Assembly: GCF_000739615.1 (NCBI RefSeq)
Contig: NZ_BATP01000059.1
Coordinates: 1 to 64,000 of the forward strand
Length of the DNA: 64,000 bases
From: Haloferula sp. BvORR071
Lineage (GTDB): Bacteria > Verrucomicrobiota > Verrucomicrobiia > Verrucomicrobiales > Akkermansiaceae
Direction of reading: 5' to 3'
The notes below the pieces were generated by a model. It saw only the letters and a program-made list of their open reading frames with translations, made no database searches and was not told where the DNA came from. Positions 8,829 through 17,494 of this stretch are shown here, piece by piece. Both the position numbers and the translations under genes were made by a program. Positions within the stretch are counted from its first letter, which is position 1; the number at the start of each line of letters is the position of its first letter.

Positions 8829-11279
8829 TTACGGCATCGCCGTGATGTCCGACTCGGCGAGGGTCGTGCGCATGACTTCCTTGCGCAGGCCGCCCTTGCG
8901 CTCGCTCCACCACAGCACCACCGGGGAGGCGATGAAGATCGAGGAGTAGGTGCCGATCAGCAGGCCGATCAGAATCATGATCGCGAAGTCCTTCAGTGCC
9001 GCGCTGCCGAAGATGGCGATCAGGGCGACGGTGACGATGGTGGTCAACGCGGTCAGGATCGTGCGCGAGAGGGTGGCATTGATGGCCTCGTTCATCAGCT
9101 CGCGTACCTCGCCCTCGCCAGTCTTCAGCGAATCGCGGATACGGTCGAAGATAACGATGGTATCGTTGATCGAGTAACCTGCGATGGTCAGCAAGGCGCC
9201 GACGTGGATCAGCGAAAGCTCGCTGCCAAGCAGGATCACTATACCTGCGGAGAGCACCACGTCGTGCAAGAGCGCCACGAAACCACCGAGCGCGAAGGAG
9301 AATTCGAAGCGGATGGTGATATAGACCAAGATGCCCAGAAGGCCGAGGCCCAGCGCGATCAGCGACTCGCGGATGAAGTCCGCGCCAAGCGAGGCGGCCA
9401 CGGCATCAACGCTGGCGGCCACGACCGGCACCTGCTTGCCGTCCACTTCCTTGGTTTCGGCCAACACCGGGAAGGCCTTGCGCAGGTGTTCTTCGATCTT
9501 CGGCGCGTCACCTTCACCGCATCGGATCGTCAGCAGTTCGCCGGTGATCGACTTTTCCGACTGCACGGAGGGCAGCTTGGCGGTCTCGACTTGCTCGACC
9601 GACTTCTCGACCTCGTGGGCGTCCAAGTGCTTTTCGTCGAGCTGGAAGGTCAGGATCGTGCCGCCGGTGAAGTCCACACCCAAGCTGCGCTCGCCGCGGA
9701 CGGCGACCGCGCCGATGCTGGCGGCGATCATCAGGCCGGAGATGATGTAGGAGAGCTTGCTCTTCGCCAGGAAGTCGACGTTGGTCGACTTGATCAGGTC
9801 GAGGAAGGAGAGCTTCTTGAAAAGGTTCAGGTCGTTGCACCAGCGGAACAGCACGCGGGTCACCAGGATCGCCGAGAACATCGAGGACACCAGGCCGATC
9901 ACCAAGGTCACCGCGAAGCCTTTGATCGTGCCGCTGCCGACCCAGAAAAGGATCACGGCGGTAATCAGCGAGGTGATGTTGGAGTCGAAGATCGCACTGA
10001 AGGCCTTTTCGTAGGACAGGGAGATCGCGACCTTGAGCGACTTGCCTGCGGCCATTTCTTCACGCAAGCGCTCGTAGATCAGCACGTTCGCATCCACCGC
10101 CATGCCGATGGTGAGGATCATACCGGCGATGCCGGGCAGCGAGAAGGTGAACTGGAACAGCGCCATGCCGCCGAAGACCATCAGGCCGTTGATCACCAGT
10201 CCGACGAGGGCGACGATGCCTGCGGTGCGGTAGTAAATCAACACGAAGAGGGCGGTGATCAGAAGGCCTACACCACCAGCCATCAAGCTCTGCTTGATGA
10301 CAGTCGCACCCAGCTTGGGCGAGATCTCGCGTTTGTTGATGATCCGGACCGGGTTCTCCAGCGGGTTCTTCATCGCGTTTGCCAAGGACCGCGCTTCCTC
10401 CACGCTCTGCTGCCCTTCGATCATGAAGTTCTTGCCGAGCGGCACCGAGTTGACAACCGGCGCGGTGAGAACTTCATTGTCCATCAACACCGCGATGCAA
10501 TCGCGGTGCGGGGTCATGTCCTTGGTGAGGTTGATCATCTTGTCCTCACCGGCAGTGGTGAGGTTGATCGAGACGAAGATCTTGCCCGCGTCTTGCTGCG
10601 GCCAGGCTTCCTGCACATCCTTGCCGGTCAGGGCGGCACGGTTGGAGAGCAGCACATAGTCGGTGCGTTCGATATCGTCGTGCTTCCGCTTGTATTCGTA
10701 AGCGGTGTAGCCGGGGATGCGCGGGGCTTCGCCCTTCTTGATGCGCTCGGCCAAAATGGTGTTGTTGGGCCCCCCTTGGGTGAAGCCTTCCAGGTTCACC
10801 TTGCGGAGTTCCAGCTTGGCGACCTTCTCCAACTGGGTCCGCACGCCTTCGGCGTCTTCGGCGGCGATGCCGGGAATCTGGATCAGGAGCTTGTCCGAAC
10901 CGGTTTCCACGACTTCCATTTCGCTGGTGCCGAGGGCATTCAGGCGCTTCTCGATGATGCTCCGGGCCTGCTTCAGGTCATCGGAGGTCAGCGGGATCGG
11001 CTTGTTGGTGTTCTCGTCGATCTTCGGCTGGACTTGCAGCGTGTAGGAGAAGCCGCCGACGAGGTCGATACCGCCCTTCAGGGTCTCCTTCGGCGGGATG
11101 ATCGCCAGAGTGCAGAGCACGCAGGTGCCGATGGTCAGGATCGTGCCGACGTTCCGTTTCCGGACTTCGATATCGGTGGCGAAGTACCAGAAGAACAGGA
11201 CCATCAGGGCGAGTCCTGAAATGAACAGGAGCATCGGGTCCTTGAGCAGGGAAGCCGCGAGAAGGGTGGGCGGATACAT
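8829..11279 (-). CDS. secDF: Protein translocase subunit SecDF (single chain)
   Basis: This encodes 816 aa fusing SecD and SecF, the proton-driven RND-like accessory complex that pulls proteins through SecYEG. The N-terminal TM region leads to the P1 signature GGIDLVGGFSYTLQV. The SecD membrane block includes GMILTIGMAVDANVLIYERLREE, and the join is near residue 505 (FLDLIKSTNVDFLAKSKLSYIIS). SecF follows with GVDFTGGTILTFQ and AGYSINDTIVIFDRIRD. Single-chain SecDF occurs in several phyla, including Bacillus, so the fusion is not unusual. The gene sits 56 bp downstream of yajC in the classic tgt-yajC-secDF order. Confidence 0.96.
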   Translation of the reverse strand: MYPPTLLAASLLKDPMLLFISGLALMVLFFWYFATDIEVRKRNVGTILTIGTCVLCTLAIIPPKETLKGGIDLVGGFSYTLQVQPKIDENTNKPIPLTSDDLKQARSIIEKRLNALGTSEMEVVETGSDKLLIQIPGIAAEDAEGVRTQLEKVAKLELRKVNLEGFTQGGPNNTILAERIKKGEAPRIPGYTAYEYKRKHDDIERTDYVLLSNRAALTGKDVQEAWPQQDAGKIFVSINLTTAGEDKMINLTKDMTPHRDCIAVLMDNEVLTAPVVNSVPLGKNFMIEGQQSVEEARSLANAMKNPLENPVRIINKREISPKLGATVIKQSLMAGGVGLLITALFVLIYYRTAGIVALVGLVINGLMVFGGMALFQFTFSLPGIAGMILTIGMAVDANVLIYERLREEMAAGKSLKVAISLSYEKAFSAIFDSNITSLITAVILFWVGSGTIKGFAVTLVIGLVSSMFSAILVTRVLFRWCNDLNLFKKLSFLDLIKSTNVDFLAKSKLSYIISGLMIAASIGAVAVRGERSLGVDFTGGTILTFQLDEKHLDAHEVEKSVEQVETAKLPSVQSEKSITGELLTIRCGEGDAPKIEEHLRKAFPVLAETKEVDGKQVPVVAASVDAVAASLGADFIRESLIALGLGLLGILVYITIRFEFSFALGGFVALLHDVVLSAGIVILLGSELSLIHVGALLTIAGYSINDTIVIFDRIRDSLKTGEGEVRELMNEAINATLSRTILTALTTIVTVALIAIFGSAALKDFAIMILIGLLIGTYSSIFIASPVVLWWSERKGGLRKEVMRTTLAESDITAMP

Positions 11280-11335
11280 GGCGGGAAAGCGTTACAGGAT
11301 GACGCGCAGGGCAGCGCGTGGATAACTTAACTAAC

Positions 11336-11689
11336 TTACTTGGATTCGGAGGCCGTGGACGCGGACTCCTTTTTGATCACCGTTGCGATAGCCGGCTTGT
11401 CGAACTCCATCATGACCCCTTCAGCGACCTTGAGGGTCACAGTTTTCTCTCCAACATTGTGGACGAGGGCATGAATGCCTGCGGTGGTGATGACCCGGTC
11501 ACCCTTTTGCAGGGCTGCGACGCGCTGTTCCACCTCCTTGCGCTGCCGCTGCGAGGGGCGGATTAGCAGGAAATAAAACATCACCATCAGCGGGACGAAC
11601 GTCATCAGCATGCCGCCCAGCGGATTCTGGCCTTGGCCCGTTGCGGGGTCGGTGGCGGCGGTGAGCAGCAGGTGGGAAAAAGACATCAT
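11336..11689 (-). CDS. yajC: Preprotein translocase subunit YajC
   Basis: This encodes 117 aa. One TM helix (MLMTFVPLMVMFYFLLIRPSQRQ) carries the signature RPSQRQRKEVEQRVAALQKGDRVITTAGIHA. A small beta domain follows, with a Lys/Ser-rich tail. YajC joins SecDF in the holotranslocon. Its ATG overlaps the tgt stop (ATGA, 11686-11689), showing translational coupling. Confidence 0.95.
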   Translation of the reverse strand: MMSFSHLLLTAATDPATGQGQNPLGGMLMTFVPLMVMFYFLLIRPSQRQRKEVEQRVAALQKGDRVITTAGIHALVHNVGEKTVTLKVAEGVMMEFDKPAIATVIKKESASTASESK

Positions 11690-12816
11690 GCGGATTTCGA
11701 CTGGGTATAGCGGCGGATGAAGGACTCCTTGAATTCGAGGAACTTGCCTTCGCTGATAGCCTCCCGCGCGTTGGCGGTGAGGCGGAGGAAGAAATGAAGA
11801 TTATGGAAGGAAAGCAACCGCAAAGCGAGGATTTCCCCGGCCCGGAAGAGGTGCCGGATATAGGCCCGGGAGAACCTCGCGACATGCGGATGGGAGCTCT
11901 CGCAAAGGGGCCGCGAATCCCGCTCGTAGGCCAAATTCTTGATATGGATCGGCCCGTCCAAGGTGAAGGCCTGGCCATGGCGTGCGACGCGGGTCGGCAT
12001 CACGCAATCGAACATATCCACGCCGCGGCCGATCATCTCCAGAATCTGCGGCGGAGTTCCCAGTCCCATGGCGTAGCGCGGTTTGTCCTCCGGCAGGAAG
12101 GGCACGCTGTGTTCCACGGCCTTCATCATCTCTTCCTCCGGCTCACCGACTGAGACTCCGCCAATTGCGTAGCCATCGAAGCCAAGTTCCACGAGCTCGC
12201 GGGCCGAGCGCTCGCGCAGGTCCGCCCAGACTGAGCCTTGGACGATGCCAAAGTGACATTGGCGGCCATTGCCGCTGGCGGGCTGGTTCTTCTCGGCCCA
12301 GTCCTTGCAGCGCTTGGCCCAGCGGGTGGTCAGGCCGAGTGACTTCTCGGCATACTCCCGTTCGCAAGGGTAGGGCGGGCACTCATCGAAGAGCATCGCG
12401 ATGTCCGAACCGAGCCCGGCTTGGATTTCCATGCTCAGCTCCGGGGTCAGAAGCATCTTGGAGCCGTCCAAGTGGTTCTGGAAGCGGACGCCTTCCTCGG
12501 TGATCTTGCGGAGTTTCGCCAGCGACCAGACTTGGAAGCCGCCGGAGTCGGTCAGGATTGGGCGGTCCCAGGTGGCAAACTTGTGCAGGCCGCCCATTTC
12601 CCGCATGACCTCCGGTCCCGGGCGCAGCCAGAGGTGGTAGGTATTGCCGAGAATGATTTGGGAGCCAAGGAGTTCCAGCTCGTCGGGGTGCAGGGTTTTG
12701 ACCGAGCCTTGGGTGCCTACCGGCATGAAGATCGGTGTTTCCACCGTGCCGTGGGCAAGCTCCATCCGGCCGCGGCGGGCGGCGCAGGAGGGATCGCGGT
12801 CGAGGACTTGGAACAT
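11686..12816 (-). CDS. tgt: Queuine tRNA-ribosyltransferase with altered zinc site
   Basis: This encodes 376 aa; the ATG at 12816 gives MFQVLDRDPS, the normal Tgt start. Tgt exchanges guanine-34 for preQ1 in tRNAs with GUN anticodons. D90 (TDSGGFQVWSL) is the catalytic base and D270 (DCVMPTR) the nucleophile; HFGIVQGSVW and GYAIGGVSVGE are conserved. The C-terminal zinc site is unusual. Bacterial enzymes have CxCxxC just before the SRAY helix plus a later His. Here the segment reads RPLCESSHPHVARFSRAY, so the three Cys positions are not conserved, although C305, H309, H311 and the usual H338 (FHNLHFF) remain. It may still bind zinc with a Cys/His set. It is the first gene of tgt-yajC-secDF. 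Confidence 0.93.
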   Translation of the reverse strand: MFQVLDRDPSCAARRGRMELAHGTVETPIFMPVGTQGSVKTLHPDELELLGSQIILGNTYHLWLRPGPEVMREMGGLHKFATWDRPILTDSGGFQVWSLAKLRKITEEGVRFQNHLDGSKMLLTPELSMEIQAGLGSDIAMLFDECPPYPCEREYAEKSLGLTTRWAKRCKDWAEKNQPASGNGRQCHFGIVQGSVWADLRERSARELVELGFDGYAIGGVSVGEPEEEMMKAVEHSVPFLPEDKPRYAMGLGTPPQILEMIGRGVDMFDCVMPTRVARHGQAFTLDGPIHIKNLAYERDSRPLCESSHPHVARFSRAYIRHLFRAGEILALRLLSFHNLHFFLRLTANAREAISEGKFLEFKESFIRRYTQSKSA

Positions 12817-12950
12817 CGGGGCGCGGGGTTTACGGGGAAAATCCCCTGCGGGCAATGGAATATGCGGTCCCCATGGGGGGAGGGGTGGGGGCCGGAAGGA
12901 GGCTTTTTTCGGGCTTTTCGCCCGGACCCGCGCCGTCCAGCCTCCCGCCC

Positions 12951-13874
12951 GTGAACGGTGCGCACCGCTTGTCCAAGGTCCTGCCACCGGTTCTGCTCTG
13001 TGCGCTCCTGTGGGGCAGTGCCTTCCCCGGGATCAAGTCGGTCTACCTGATTTGGGAAAAGGAGGGACTTCACCCGACCGCTTCTGACTGCTGGTGGTTC
13101 GCTGGAGTCCGCTTCACCTTGGCGGGGCTGATGCTGCTGCTGGTCGCGCGACGGCCGTGGGCGGAGTTCGGGGCGACCTCGAAGAAGGCGCTGCTGGGAT
13201 TCGGCATCACCCAGACCTTCGGGCAGTATCTGCTCTTCTACTTGGCGATTTCGGCGGCGAGCGGGAGCTTGGCGGGCCTGCTGTCTTCCTTGGGCAGCTT
13301 TTGGTGGATGCTGCTGGGCCCGCTGGTCGCGGGAGTGGCATGGCCACGGCCGGCGCAGTGGCTCGCGATCGCGGTGGGCGGCGTGGGCGTGGCGATTGCT
13401 GCGGGGGCGGAGAGTGCCGGGATGGGCAAGAATCCCTGGCTGGGGACATTGCTGCTGCTGGGCTCGACCGGCTTGGGGACCTTGGGTCTGGTGCAGTTCG
13501 CGGCGCTCAAGAAGACCATCGGGGCGCGGGCGGCTACGGGGTTTTCGTTGTTCGGCGGCGGGTTGGGATTGCTGGTCGCCGGCGCGGGATCATTCCCGAA
13601 GGCGGCGCTGCTGATGCCGTCGGCGGCGATGGTCACGACCTTTTGGCTGGCCTTCGTGTCGGCCGCGGCCTTCAGCTTGTGGAATCACCTTTCCACGCTT
13701 CACCCCATGCCGCTGCTGGCGGGCTACCGCTTCCTGATCCCGCTGATGGCGACCATTGAGTCGATGCTGTTTCTGGGTGAGCGGCCGGGCTGGCGCTTCG
13801 CGGCGGGCGGGGTGCTGATCCTCGGCTCGCTGGTGGCATCACAGCGCTTGAGCCGGGAAGCCGCGACCGCTTAG
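12951..13874 (+). CDS. EamA/DMT-family transporter
   Basis: This encodes 307 aa from a GTG start (VNGAHRLSKVL). Upstream in-frame codons encode a Pro/Gly/Arg-rich stretch that also overlaps the divergent tgt promoter, so I prefer the GTG. About ten TM helices are arranged as two EamA halves, the first beginning LPPVLLCALLWGSAFPGIK and the second near WLGTLLLLGSTGLGTLGLVQF. The motif NHLSTLHPMPLLAGYRFLIPL matches the drug/metabolite transporter C-half. The substrate is unknown. The stop lies 10 bp before the next gene, so the two are probably co-transcribed. Confidence 0.85.
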   Translation: MNGAHRLSKVLPPVLLCALLWGSAFPGIKSVYLIWEKEGLHPTASDCWWFAGVRFTLAGLMLLLVARRPWAEFGATSKKALLGFGITQTFGQYLLFYLAISAASGSLAGLLSSLGSFWWMLLGPLVAGVAWPRPAQWLAIAVGGVGVAIAAGAESAGMGKNPWLGTLLLLGSTGLGTLGLVQFAALKKTIGARAATGFSLFGGGLGLLVAGAGSFPKAALLMPSAAMVTTFWLAFVSAAAFSLWNHLSTLHPMPLLAGYRFLIPLMATIESMLFLGERPGWRFAAGGVLILGSLVASQRLSREAATA

Positions 13875-13884
13875 GTTCGTATGC

Positions 13885-14862
13885 ATGACAGCAGAACTCC
13901 TCCCGCGTTCCGTGCCGGTCGGCGGCCGCTATATCCGCCAGATCCCGCCGACCCCGCTGGTGCCGGTGACCTTGGATGCGGCGCTGGGGCCGGTATGGTG
14001 CAAGCTGGAGTTCATGAATCCCAGTGGCTCGACCAAGGACCGTATCGCGCGGCACATCCTGGAGAAGGCGTGGCGGCGCGGGGAAATCCGCGGCGGTGAC
14101 ACGGTGGTGGAAGCCTCGAGCGGCTCCACCAGCATCGCGCTGGCGCTGGCCTGTGCGCAGATGGGGCTCAAGTTCGTGGCCTTCATTCCCTCCAGTGCGA
14201 CCAATGAGCGCGGGCTGATGATCCGCGCCTACGGCGGCGAGGTCCGACGGGTCGAGGGCGGGATGGCGCTGGTGCTGGAGGCGGCGGAGGAGGCGGCGCT
14301 GGCGAACGGCTGGTTCGCCGCACGGCAATTCGCGAATCCGGACAATGCCGAGGCGCATCGAATGTTCACCGGTCCGGAGATCCTGGCGCAGATGGAGTGC
14401 GGCTGTGTGGACGCCGTGGTCAGCGGGGTCGGCACCGGCGGGACCTTGCGCGGCCTCTGGGAAGCCTTTGACGACGCCGGCTGCGGCGCGAAGGCCTATG
14501 CGGCGATCCCCTGCGAGGGCCGGGCCTTCAATGACAACGCGGAGTGCGCGAGTCTGATTTTCAGCAAGGAAGTGCCGGGTGTGGCGGACTGTCTCTCGCT
14601 GCTCTACAAGGAGTGGCGCGAAAGCGCCCGCGGTCGGGAGATCGAGGAAGTGACGGTGGGGGAGGAGCTGTGCCTGGAGCTCACGCAGAAGCTGTGGGCA
14701 CTGGGCTACCCGGTGGGGCCGAGCTCTGGGCTGAACTATGCCGCGGCGCTGGAAGCGAAGCGGCGGTTGGGCAAAGAGGCGCGGGTGGTGACGGTTTTCC
14801 CTGATAGAATGGAAAGGTATTTCTCGCACCGGGTATTCGCGGAGCTGCGCGGGGAGGGGTAG
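13885..14862 (+). CDS. PLP-dependent cysteine synthase family protein
   Basis: This encodes 325 aa with a fold-type II PLP enzyme layout. The Schiff-base lysine lies in NPSGSTKDRIA (K51). The substrate loop is EASSGSTSIALA and the phosphate-binding loop is SGVGTGGTLRG. It matches CysK/CysM-like O-acetylserine sulfhydrylases in length and motifs, but the usual TSGNTG loop reads SSGSTS, so a related beta-replacement reaction is possible. It follows the EamA gene by 10 bp; EamA members such as YdeD export cysteine pathway metabolites, which fits but does not prove a sulfur role. Confidence 0.82.
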   Translation: MTAELLPRSVPVGGRYIRQIPPTPLVPVTLDAALGPVWCKLEFMNPSGSTKDRIARHILEKAWRRGEIRGGDTVVEASSGSTSIALALACAQMGLKFVAFIPSSATNERGLMIRAYGGEVRRVEGGMALVLEAAEEAALANGWFAARQFANPDNAEAHRMFTGPEILAQMECGCVDAVVSGVGTGGTLRGLWEAFDDAGCGAKAYAAIPCEGRAFNDNAECASLIFSKEVPGVADCLSLLYKEWRESARGREIEEVTVGEELCLELTQKLWALGYPVGPSSGLNYAAALEAKRRLGKEARVVTVFPDRMERYFSHRVFAELRGEG

Positions 14863-14950
14863 GAGTCGAGGTCCGGATGGACCAATAGGTGCACTGGCAA
14901 TCTTGTCTCTCGACCGCACGAGGAGTTCTGCTAGAGTGCGAGAAGTCGTC

Positions 14951-15583
14951 ATGGAAAACGAGCCAGATAAGCCGCAGTCCTCCGTCACACCTCCCCCAGA
15001 CATTCCGCCGCCGCCACCGCCCCCAGCGATGCCGCCGCCGCCGGATATTCCACCGACTCCAGTGTCGGTGCCGCCGGTTTCACCGGTTTCGGCGCCGCCC
15101 CCGGTGGATCCTTATGCGGCTCCGAAGGGAGATCCCTCCCTGCGGATGGATGGAAGCGGGGAAGCCCCTGCCTCTGGCGTTCAGGAAGGCAGCTTTCAAA
15201 ATCGCTTGATCGCGGCCTTCATTGACGGGATCGCAGCCGCGATCGTCCTCAATATTCTTTCCGCCGCGCACTTGGGTGCTGTGGGTTGGCTGCTTTACCT
15301 CGCCTTCTGGTTAGGTCGCGACGCGCTGCCTTTCCTTGATGGGCAAAGTCCCGGGAAGAAACTGATGAAGCTGCGTGCCGTGGATCTCTCGGGCAAGAGT
15401 CTCAGCGGCAATTGGCAGGCGAGCATCACCCGCAACATCATCATGGCGATTCCCTTCGGGGGCCTGGTCGAGACCTTCATCCTCTACACCAAGAAGAACG
15501 AAGGCAAACCGCTGCGCCGTCTGGGTGACGATTGGGCGAAGACCAAGGTGGTGGTGGTGCCGGATCCGGTTGCCGCTCCCTGA
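14951..15583 (+). CDS. RDD-family membrane protein
   Basis: This encodes 210 aa; the start MENEPDKPQSS was chosen over an upstream TTG. Residues about 12-55 are a proline-rich cytosolic tail (PPPPPPPAMPPPPDIPP). The RDD domain begins at QNRLIAAFIDGIAA (the RxxDD-like R and D are visible) and includes LLYLAFWLGRDALPF, then DGQSPGKKLMKLRAVD, which is the conserved G(Q/K)SxGK block of the family. A third hydrophobic segment is IIMAIPFGGLVETFIL. The function is unknown; some RDD proteins are ion transporters. A strong terminator follows. Confidence 0.85.
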   Translation: MENEPDKPQSSVTPPPDIPPPPPPPAMPPPPDIPPTPVSVPPVSPVSAPPPVDPYAAPKGDPSLRMDGSGEAPASGVQEGSFQNRLIAAFIDGIAAAIVLNILSAAHLGAVGWLLYLAFWLGRDALPFLDGQSPGKKLMKLRAVDLSGKSLSGNWQASITRNIIMAIPFGGLVETFILYTKKNEGKPLRRLGDDWAKTKVVVVPDPVAAP

Positions 15584-15611
15584 AGCTTCTAACAACACTG
15601 ATCTTTCCAAG

Positions 15612-15640
15612 CTGCGGCGAGCGATCGCCGCGGCTTTTTT
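15612..15640 (+). terminator. Intrinsic terminator after RDD gene
   Basis: The stem GCGGCGA/TCGCCGC (15614-15631), extended by AGC/GCT, is followed by six Ts at 15635-15640. Confidence 0.85.
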
Positions 15641-15653
15641 CTTGGCGGAAAGC

Positions 15654-16364
15654 TCAGGGATCGAGCTTCGCGAAGACGCCCGTGGCGGCGGCAACCTTGA
15701 TCTTCTGATTGCGGGCATAGGCTGCACCCGCGGCGCTGCGGAGGGCACCTCGATCCTTGCCGGCGAGCCAGGGTTCAAGGGCATCGTGGAGGATGAAGGA
15801 GCCGGGATACATGTACTGCGTGGTTAGTAGCAGCGGTCGGGCAGCGGCGTTCTGAAGGCGGGTATTGAAGTAGGACTCGCTCTTGCAGCAGAGCACGATG
15901 GCGCTGGTTTTGCCGGCCGGGGCCTTGGCGGCGGGCTCCTCGATGGCGGTATCCATCAGGACATTATGGCCGACGAAGGCTACGAGGTCCTGCTTGCCGG
16001 AGACCAGGGATTGCTCGAAAGCGATGTAGCACTCCTTGAGGTTTGATCCGCGCCAGGCCTCGGCCACCAGCACGGCGTCCTTGGTGGCATGATGGAAGGT
16101 CATGCGCTCGAGGATGCGCTCGTCGCCGGTGGATTTCTCGTGTTTCTCGAGCTTCCAGTTTTTGCTGGCCTTGAAGTAGGACCGCAGGCCATCGGTGCAG
16201 CCCCAGTAGAGGTTGTCGTCCGGCTTGTTGCCGTCGCCGATCTTGGCGCCGACCTTGACGATGCCCTGGGTGGCATTGTCACAAAGGCCGACGAAGACGG
16301 CGATGCGCTTGGTCTCCGCGAGGGCGGGGGAGATGAAGAGGAGGAGCAGAAGGAAAAAGCGCAT
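15654..16364 (-). CDS. Secreted protein of unknown function
   Basis: This encodes 236 aa. The ATG at 16364 gives MRFFLLLLLFISPALA, a signal peptide, whereas the longer upstream frame is antisense to the plus-strand gene at 16534. The mature sequence has a Rossmann-like order: KRIAVFVGLCDNATQGI, then DNLYWGCTDGLRSYF, DLVAFVGHNVLMD and SAIVLCCKSESYF. It ends with a helix-rich segment (LRSAAGAAYARNQ). It loosely recalls a caspase/gingipain-like alpha/beta fold (GHN.LMD followed by CCKS), but I cannot assign catalytic residues with confidence. Confidence 0.7.
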   Translation of the reverse strand: MRFFLLLLLFISPALAETKRIAVFVGLCDNATQGIVKVGAKIGDGNKPDDNLYWGCTDGLRSYFKASKNWKLEKHEKSTGDERILERMTFHHATKDAVLVAEAWRGSNLKECYIAFEQSLVSGKQDLVAFVGHNVLMDTAIEEPAAKAPAGKTSAIVLCCKSESYFNTRLQNAAARPLLLTTQYMYPGSFILHDALEPWLAGKDRGALRSAAGAAYARNQKIKVAAATGVFAKLDP

Positions 16365-16533
16365 TGGGAGATAGCGACATAAGTAACGTGACTTGTCGAT
16401 TCGGCGGGTGGAAGAAATGCCTGTGATTTCCATGGGAAATCTCCCAGCGTTCCGCATGATCCGGGGCCGTTTGTTCATCGTCTTTTCACCGGGGCGCTGA
16501 CAGGACTTCACAGAACCGCTTTCCCTTCCCTCC

Positions 16534-17490
16534 ATGTCCTTCGCTGATTCGATCAAGCCCTTCCTCTTTCTTGCCGTCGGCCTGGCCGTGGGAGGGGTGG
16601 GGGTGATGATGTTCCGGGACAGCCTGCCCGGTGGGCAGGGCTCGCCGGAGCAACGGGTGAGTGAATTGGAGGCGCAGCTCAAGAAGGCGGAGAACCGGGC
16701 GGTGGCGGCCGAGGCGTCGGTAAAGCGCAGCGGCAGCCGTTCGCTGACCCAAGGGGCGCGCGACTTGATCGATGACGCCAAGGCCGGCCGACCGATCAGT
16801 CCCGACGATATTTTACACGCGCTGCAGCCCTCGATCAGCATTGTCTCCCCGATCATGGACCGGATGCGGGTGCGACAGGAGAAGCGCATGATTGACGGCC
16901 AGATCGGCGAGATCGTGCGCCGCTACAATTTGGACGCGGAGGGAGAGGAGAAGCTCCGGAAGTTCTTCGATAAGAAGATCGAGGCCGATGCCGAGCGCTT
17001 CAGCAGCTTGGTTTCCTCTCCGGGGGCGACCATGCCGGATATCATGCGGGAAACCCAGTCGAAGCGTTGGGACGATGGTCTCGATCAATTTGTGAAGGAT
17101 TCGCAGATTCTGAAGGGCGACGACCTGATCAAGTTCGAGGACGAACGGATCGCGGAGAAGTCGCAGCGGGTGCAGAGTGAGGCGGACATGCGGGTGAGCC
17201 GCATCGACAACATCGTGAAGCTCGATGCCAAGCAGCGCGACCAGATGTTCGGGGTGATGGCGCGCAACTCGCGGGACTACGATCCGGCGATGCAGATCGA
17301 TGGCGCAACGGGTGACATCGGCGCCTTGCCAGGTGGAAGCCGGGAGCAGGCGATGCAATCGATCCTGCGGGAAGACCAGCGCCAAGCCTGGGAGGCGGAG
17401 AAACAACGCCGCCGCGACGACGCCCAGAAAGAGATGAGCGAGATCGGTCTCACCATGCCATCGAGCTGGGATCCTTTTGAAGACTACTGA
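16534..17490 (+). CDS. Membrane-anchored coiled-coil protein of unknown function
   Basis: This encodes 318 aa. One N-terminal TM helix (FLFLAVGLAVGGVGVMMF, residues about 10-27) is followed by a short coiled coil (ERVSELEAQL-type heptads, about 38-65). Then comes a long charged helical region with many Arg/Gln/Glu. It ends MPSSWDPFEDY. It lies 4 bp before the ABC ATPase ATG, so it is likely the first gene of an operon with the ABC transporter. I recognise no family; an accessory role for that transporter is a guess from position. Confidence 0.7.
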   Translation: MSFADSIKPFLFLAVGLAVGGVGVMMFRDSLPGGQGSPEQRVSELEAQLKKAENRAVAAEASVKRSGSRSLTQGARDLIDDAKAGRPISPDDILHALQPSISIVSPIMDRMRVRQEKRMIDGQIGEIVRRYNLDAEGEEKLRKFFDKKIEADAERFSSLVSSPGATMPDIMRETQSKRWDDGLDQFVKDSQILKGDDLIKFEDERIAEKSQRVQSEADMRVSRIDNIVKLDAKQRDQMFGVMARNSRDYDPAMQIDGATGDIGALPGGSREQAMQSILREDQRQAWEAEKQRRRDDAQKEMSEIGLTMPSSWDPFEDY

Positions 17491-17494
17491 TCTG

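Noticed and set aside
8817-11219. 800-aa open frame on the plus strand
   Set aside because: It is antisense to secDF, whose motifs are unambiguous. The His/Asp/Gly-rich product is a typical GC-rich shadow frame.
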